Shown: in pieces, positions 61,758 through 64,000 of the stretch
How positions within the stretch are numbered: position 1 is the first letter of the stretch
How the letters are laid out: every line of letters begins with the position of its first letter
Assembly: GCF_000335475.2 (NCBI RefSeq)
Contig: NZ_ANAH02000001.1
Location: 496,001 to 560,000 of the forward strand
Source of the DNA: Cystobacter fuscus DSM 2262
GTDB taxonomy: Bacteria > Myxococcota > Myxococcia > Myxococcales > Myxococcaceae
DNA: 64,000 nucleotides
Direction of reading: 5' to 3'
Program-made: the position numbers and the translations under genes
The notes under the pieces: model-generated
Databases searched by the model: none
What the model saw: only the letters and a program-made list of their open reading frames with translations
Told to the model about the DNA's origin: nothing

Positions 61758-63043
61758 TCCCGCACCACCTGTCCAAGCAGACGCGCCATCATGTTGCGCG
61801 CGTCCTCGATTTGATCCGGCCGCACGTACACCCGGGACAGCCGCACCGCGCCCTTGTAGCGCTGATAGAGCGGCGTGTAGCGCGCCACCTCCGTGAGCCG
61901 GCCGGTGGACACGTCGATGATGAACAGGCTCGGCCCCGAGCCCTCCGAGAAGTACTTGGAGAGCACGCCCCGGGACTCCACCGTGAAGTGCTCGAAGCCG
62001 CCCGTCACCAGCGCGCTGCGCAGCACCTCCAGGTCATAACCCACGTCGCGCTCGGTGAACTGCGCGAGCAGCTTGAAGCCCTGGCGCGACGCGATGCGCT
62101 GGGCCCAGCGGTTCTTCGAGCGGCGCAGCGTGTACCAGAGCGCCACGTCGTCACAGTAGAGGAAGCCCTCGGGGTCGGCGGGGATCTCGAACTCGCCGGG
62201 CGCCTCCTCGTAGTAGCGCCGCAGCATGTGATCGAAGTTCACCGAGGTGTGGTGGTAGTACACCGACAGGAACATGTGGTGGCGGCTGAGCAGGAAGTCC
62301 TCGAAGGCGAACGCCGCCGCCCGGCTCAACGCCAGATAGGCGCGCCCGTCCTTGATGGCCGGGTTCAGGTTGGACACCAGCCAGTCCATGTCGTACCGGC
62401 CATAGTTCACGCCCGTGTAGAACGAGTCGCGCAGCAGGTAGTCCATGCGGTCCGCGTCCAGCTCCCCGGACACGATGGCGCGCAACAGCGGCGTCCAGTC
62501 CACCCCCTCGTGGGAGAAGCCGGGATCCCTCGGGAGCTTCGCCCCGGTAATGAGCCCCACCGCCGCCTCGGGGGTGATGCCCAGGGGCGCGTAGCTCTCC
62601 TGGATGAGGGGCGTGAGTGAACTGTCCAACAGAAGCTTGGCGGTGAAATCTTCGTGCGTGGCCTGCTCGCCCTCCGCCACGGAGTCCAACCAGGCCGGGA
62701 GCCGCAGCAGCGCACGCCGGGGGGCGATGCTCTCGGAGGCATGGGACAGGGGCATGTGCCCCAGGTCATGACACAGCACGGCGAGCCGGACGGCGGCGTT
62801 GAAGCGCTCGCGCACCGGCGTGGGCAGACCCGAGCGGGCGGTGACGGCGAGGAAGACCCGGGAGGCCACGTGCATGGCGCCGAGCGAATGCGCATGCCGG
62901 GTATGGGTGCCCCCCGGGAATGCCAGGTCGCCGAAGCCCAGTTGGCGCACGTGGCGAAGCCGTTGGTAGAACCGGCTGTCAATGACGGCCTTCTCCTCGC
63001 CACTCACATCGATGGTGCCGTGGATGGGGTCACGAATCCGCAT
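61754..63043 (-). CDS. HD-domain phosphohydrolase (dNTPase-like)
   Basis: 429 residues from ATG 63043, with GAGGAG six bases upstream. The metal site is assembled from RHAHSLGAMH, CHDLGHMPLSH and DADRMDYLLRDSF, the pattern of the SAMHD1/EF1143-like HD superfamily whose members hydrolyse dNTPs. The start MRIRDPIHGTIDVS (D-P-I-H-G) is a family hallmark. It is translationally coupled to the Nudix/MBL gene, so both may act in nucleotide clean-up. Confidence 0.92.
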   Translation of the reverse strand: MRIRDPIHGTIDVSGEEKAVIDSRFYQRLRHVRQLGFGDLAFPGGTHTRHAHSLGAMHVASRVFLAVTARSGLPTPVRERFNAAVRLAVLCHDLGHMPLSHASESIAPRRALLRLPAWLDSVAEGEQATHEDFTAKLLLDSSLTPLIQESYAPLGITPEAAVGLITGAKLPRDPGFSHEGVDWTPLLRAIVSGELDADRMDYLLRDSFYTGVNYGRYDMDWLVSNLNPAIKDGRAYLALSRAAAFAFEDFLLSRHHMFLSVYYHHTSVNFDHMLRRYYEEAPGEFEIPADPEGFLYCDDVALWYTLRRSKNRWAQRIASRQGFKLLAQFTERDVGYDLEVLRSALVTGGFEHFTVESRGVLSKYFSEGSGPSLFIIDVSTGRLTEVARYTPLYQRYKGAVRLSRVYVRPDQIEDARNMMARLLGQVVRE

Positions 63044-63144
63044 GGTTCTCCTCATACTTCCAGACACTGCTCAGCGGCCAGCCAATCGGGCCCGCTGTGA
63101 ACTGTCATCCCCCCTGGGGACGTGCTAACCCTGGCCGTCGACAC

Positions 63145-64000
63145 ATGCCCCGCATGCACATCGCCATCCTGTACAACCGAGACCATGAGCAGTTGGAGGA
63201 CGACCCGGGTCGGGAGGCGCGAGCAGACGTGATGCGAGTGGCCTCCGCGCTCTCCGAGGCCCTCACCCAAGATGGAACCCAGGTCGAGCTCGTTCCCGTC
63301 ACGGGCTCCCGGCTGGAGTTCGTGGACGTGCTCGCCCGGATGCAGCCCGACCTGGTCATCAACCTCTGCGAGTCCGTGGCGGCGGACAGTCGGGCGGAAA
63401 CCATCATCCCCTGCCTGCTGGACATGCTGGGGCTGCCCTACACGGGCGCATCCGCGCTCTCGCTCACCCTCGCCCTGCACAAGGACAAGGCCAAGGAGCT
63501 GCTCAAGGCGCGCGGCGTCTCCACCCCGGGCTTCGCGCGGGTGGACCGGCTCGAGGACCTGGACGCGGTGACCCTGCCCTTCCCGCTCATCGTCAAGCCG
63601 GCGCGCGAGGATGCCAGCGTGGGCATCACGAGCGACTCGGTGGTGCACGACCGGGAGGGCCTGCGCCGCGCGGTGGACGCGGTGCTGCGCACCTTCCAGC
63701 AGCCCGCGCTCGTCGAGCAGTTCATCGCCGGCCGCGAAATCTACGTGCCACTGCTGGGCAACTCGCCCCGCCGGGCCCTGCCCCTGTCGGAGATCCGCTT
63801 CGGCCAGCTCTTCGCCGACCGGCCCAACATCGTCACCTACGCGGGCAAGTGGGAGACCGGCTCGCCCGAGTACGTGAACACCCCCTCCGGCCCCTGTCTG
63901 CTGACGGACACCGTCCTGGAGGCGCGGCTCGTCCAGACGGCGATGGACGCCTTCGCCGCGCTGGAGGGCCGGGACTATGGACGCGTGGACATGCGCGTCA
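63145..64000 (+). CDS. ATP-grasp ligase (D-alanine-D-alanine ligase-like), truncated by window end
   Basis: The open frame runs from ATG 63145 (or 63154) to the window edge with 285 codons visible. LVINLCESVAADSR, GLPYTGASALSLTLALHKDK, LIVKPAREDASVGI and VEQFIAGREIYV are the D-Ala-D-Ala ligase family features: substrate serine loop, lysines and phosphate-binding loop. The short N-terminal region and the absence of a standard mur/ddl neighbourhood leave open whether it makes D-Ala-D-Ala or another dipeptide; the remaining metal-binding residues lie beyond the window. It is divergent from the HD gene. Confidence 0.9.
   Translation, partial: MPRMHIAILYNRDHEQLEDDPGREARADVMRVASALSEALTQDGTQVELVPVTGSRLEFVDVLARMQPDLVINLCESVAADSRAETIIPCLLDMLGLPYTGASALSLTLALHKDKAKELLKARGVSTPGFARVDRLEDLDAVTLPFPLIVKPAREDASVGITSDSVVHDREGLRRAVDAVLRTFQQPALVEQFIAGREIYVPLLGNSPRRALPLSEIRFGQLFADRPNIVTYAGKWETGSPEYVNTPSGPCLLTDTVLEARLVQTAMDAFAALEGRDYGRVDMRV

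Overview
The window is GC-rich chromosomal DNA (roughly 68-70% by eye) with dense, often 4-bp-overlapping genes, many GTG/TTG starts and no rRNA, tRNA, CRISPR array or transposase that I can see. The gene set points to a myxobacterium (Myxococcota, probably the Cystobacter/Archangium group): WD40-ATPase proteins, a CorE-like metal-sensing sigma factor, a Wzx/Wzy exopolysaccharide cluster, Coa1-like and proline-rich secreted proteins. The genus is inference.

Layout. 1-5.8 kb: a partial unknown gene, a metallo-beta-lactamase-fold nuclease, an orphan GAF/PAS histidine kinase, a DMT transporter and a Coa1-like membrane protein. 5.9-9.0 kb: etfA, etfB and an acyl-CoA dehydrogenase, a beta-oxidation electron-transfer unit. 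9.3-12.2 kb: a small transaldolase/fructose-6-phosphate aldolase, arabinose-5-phosphate isomerase (Kdo synthesis) and a 2-hydroxyacid dehydrogenase. 12.2-17.3 kb: one minus-strand run lptM-like, lysA, dapA, dapB, folK and a TPR protein, mainly lysine/diaminopimelate synthesis. 17.3-20.1 kb: an outer-membrane beta-barrel protein and mutM.

20.2-30.8 kb is the main accessory region. A SIR2-like protein is translationally coupled to a 1471-residue protein that has an N-terminal signal/anchor, 14 WD40 repeats, a second transmembrane helix and a C-terminal P-loop ATPase. Topology places the propellers outside and the ATPase inside, next to the cytosolic SIR2 protein. This is the best candidate for an undescribed system (a membrane-spanning, NLR-like sensor with an NAD-cleaving effector). 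It is followed on the same strand by two HlyD-type adaptors and a C39-peptidase ABC exporter with no visible substrate gene.

30.8-35.8 kb: a CorE-like ECF sigma factor, a secreted M28 aminopeptidase, then a three-gene envelope-acylation cassette: an MBOAT acyltransferase, a 59-residue microprotein ending in FIYIDF and an SGNH-type transferase. The microprotein matches the C-terminal tyrosine acyl-shuttle principle described for DltX, here outside any dlt operon.

35.8-51.5 kb: an exopolysaccharide cluster with five glycosyltransferases, a Wzz-like co-polymerase with a decayed kinase domain, a Wza-like export lipoprotein, an alkaline-phosphatase-superfamily enzyme, a nucleotidyltransferase-like protein, a Wzx flippase, a PIG-L deacetylase and a Wzy/ligase-like protein. 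An initiating sugar-phosphate transferase is not in the window.

51.6-64 kb returns to housekeeping: M48 lipoprotein protease, BrkB/YihY protein, a twin-CX3C secreted protein, a DMT transporter, QueG, cobalamin adenosyltransferase, thyA-folA, a cytochrome c-FTR1 iron permease, a Nudix/MBL fusion, an HD phosphohydrolase and a truncated ATP-grasp ligase at the window edge.
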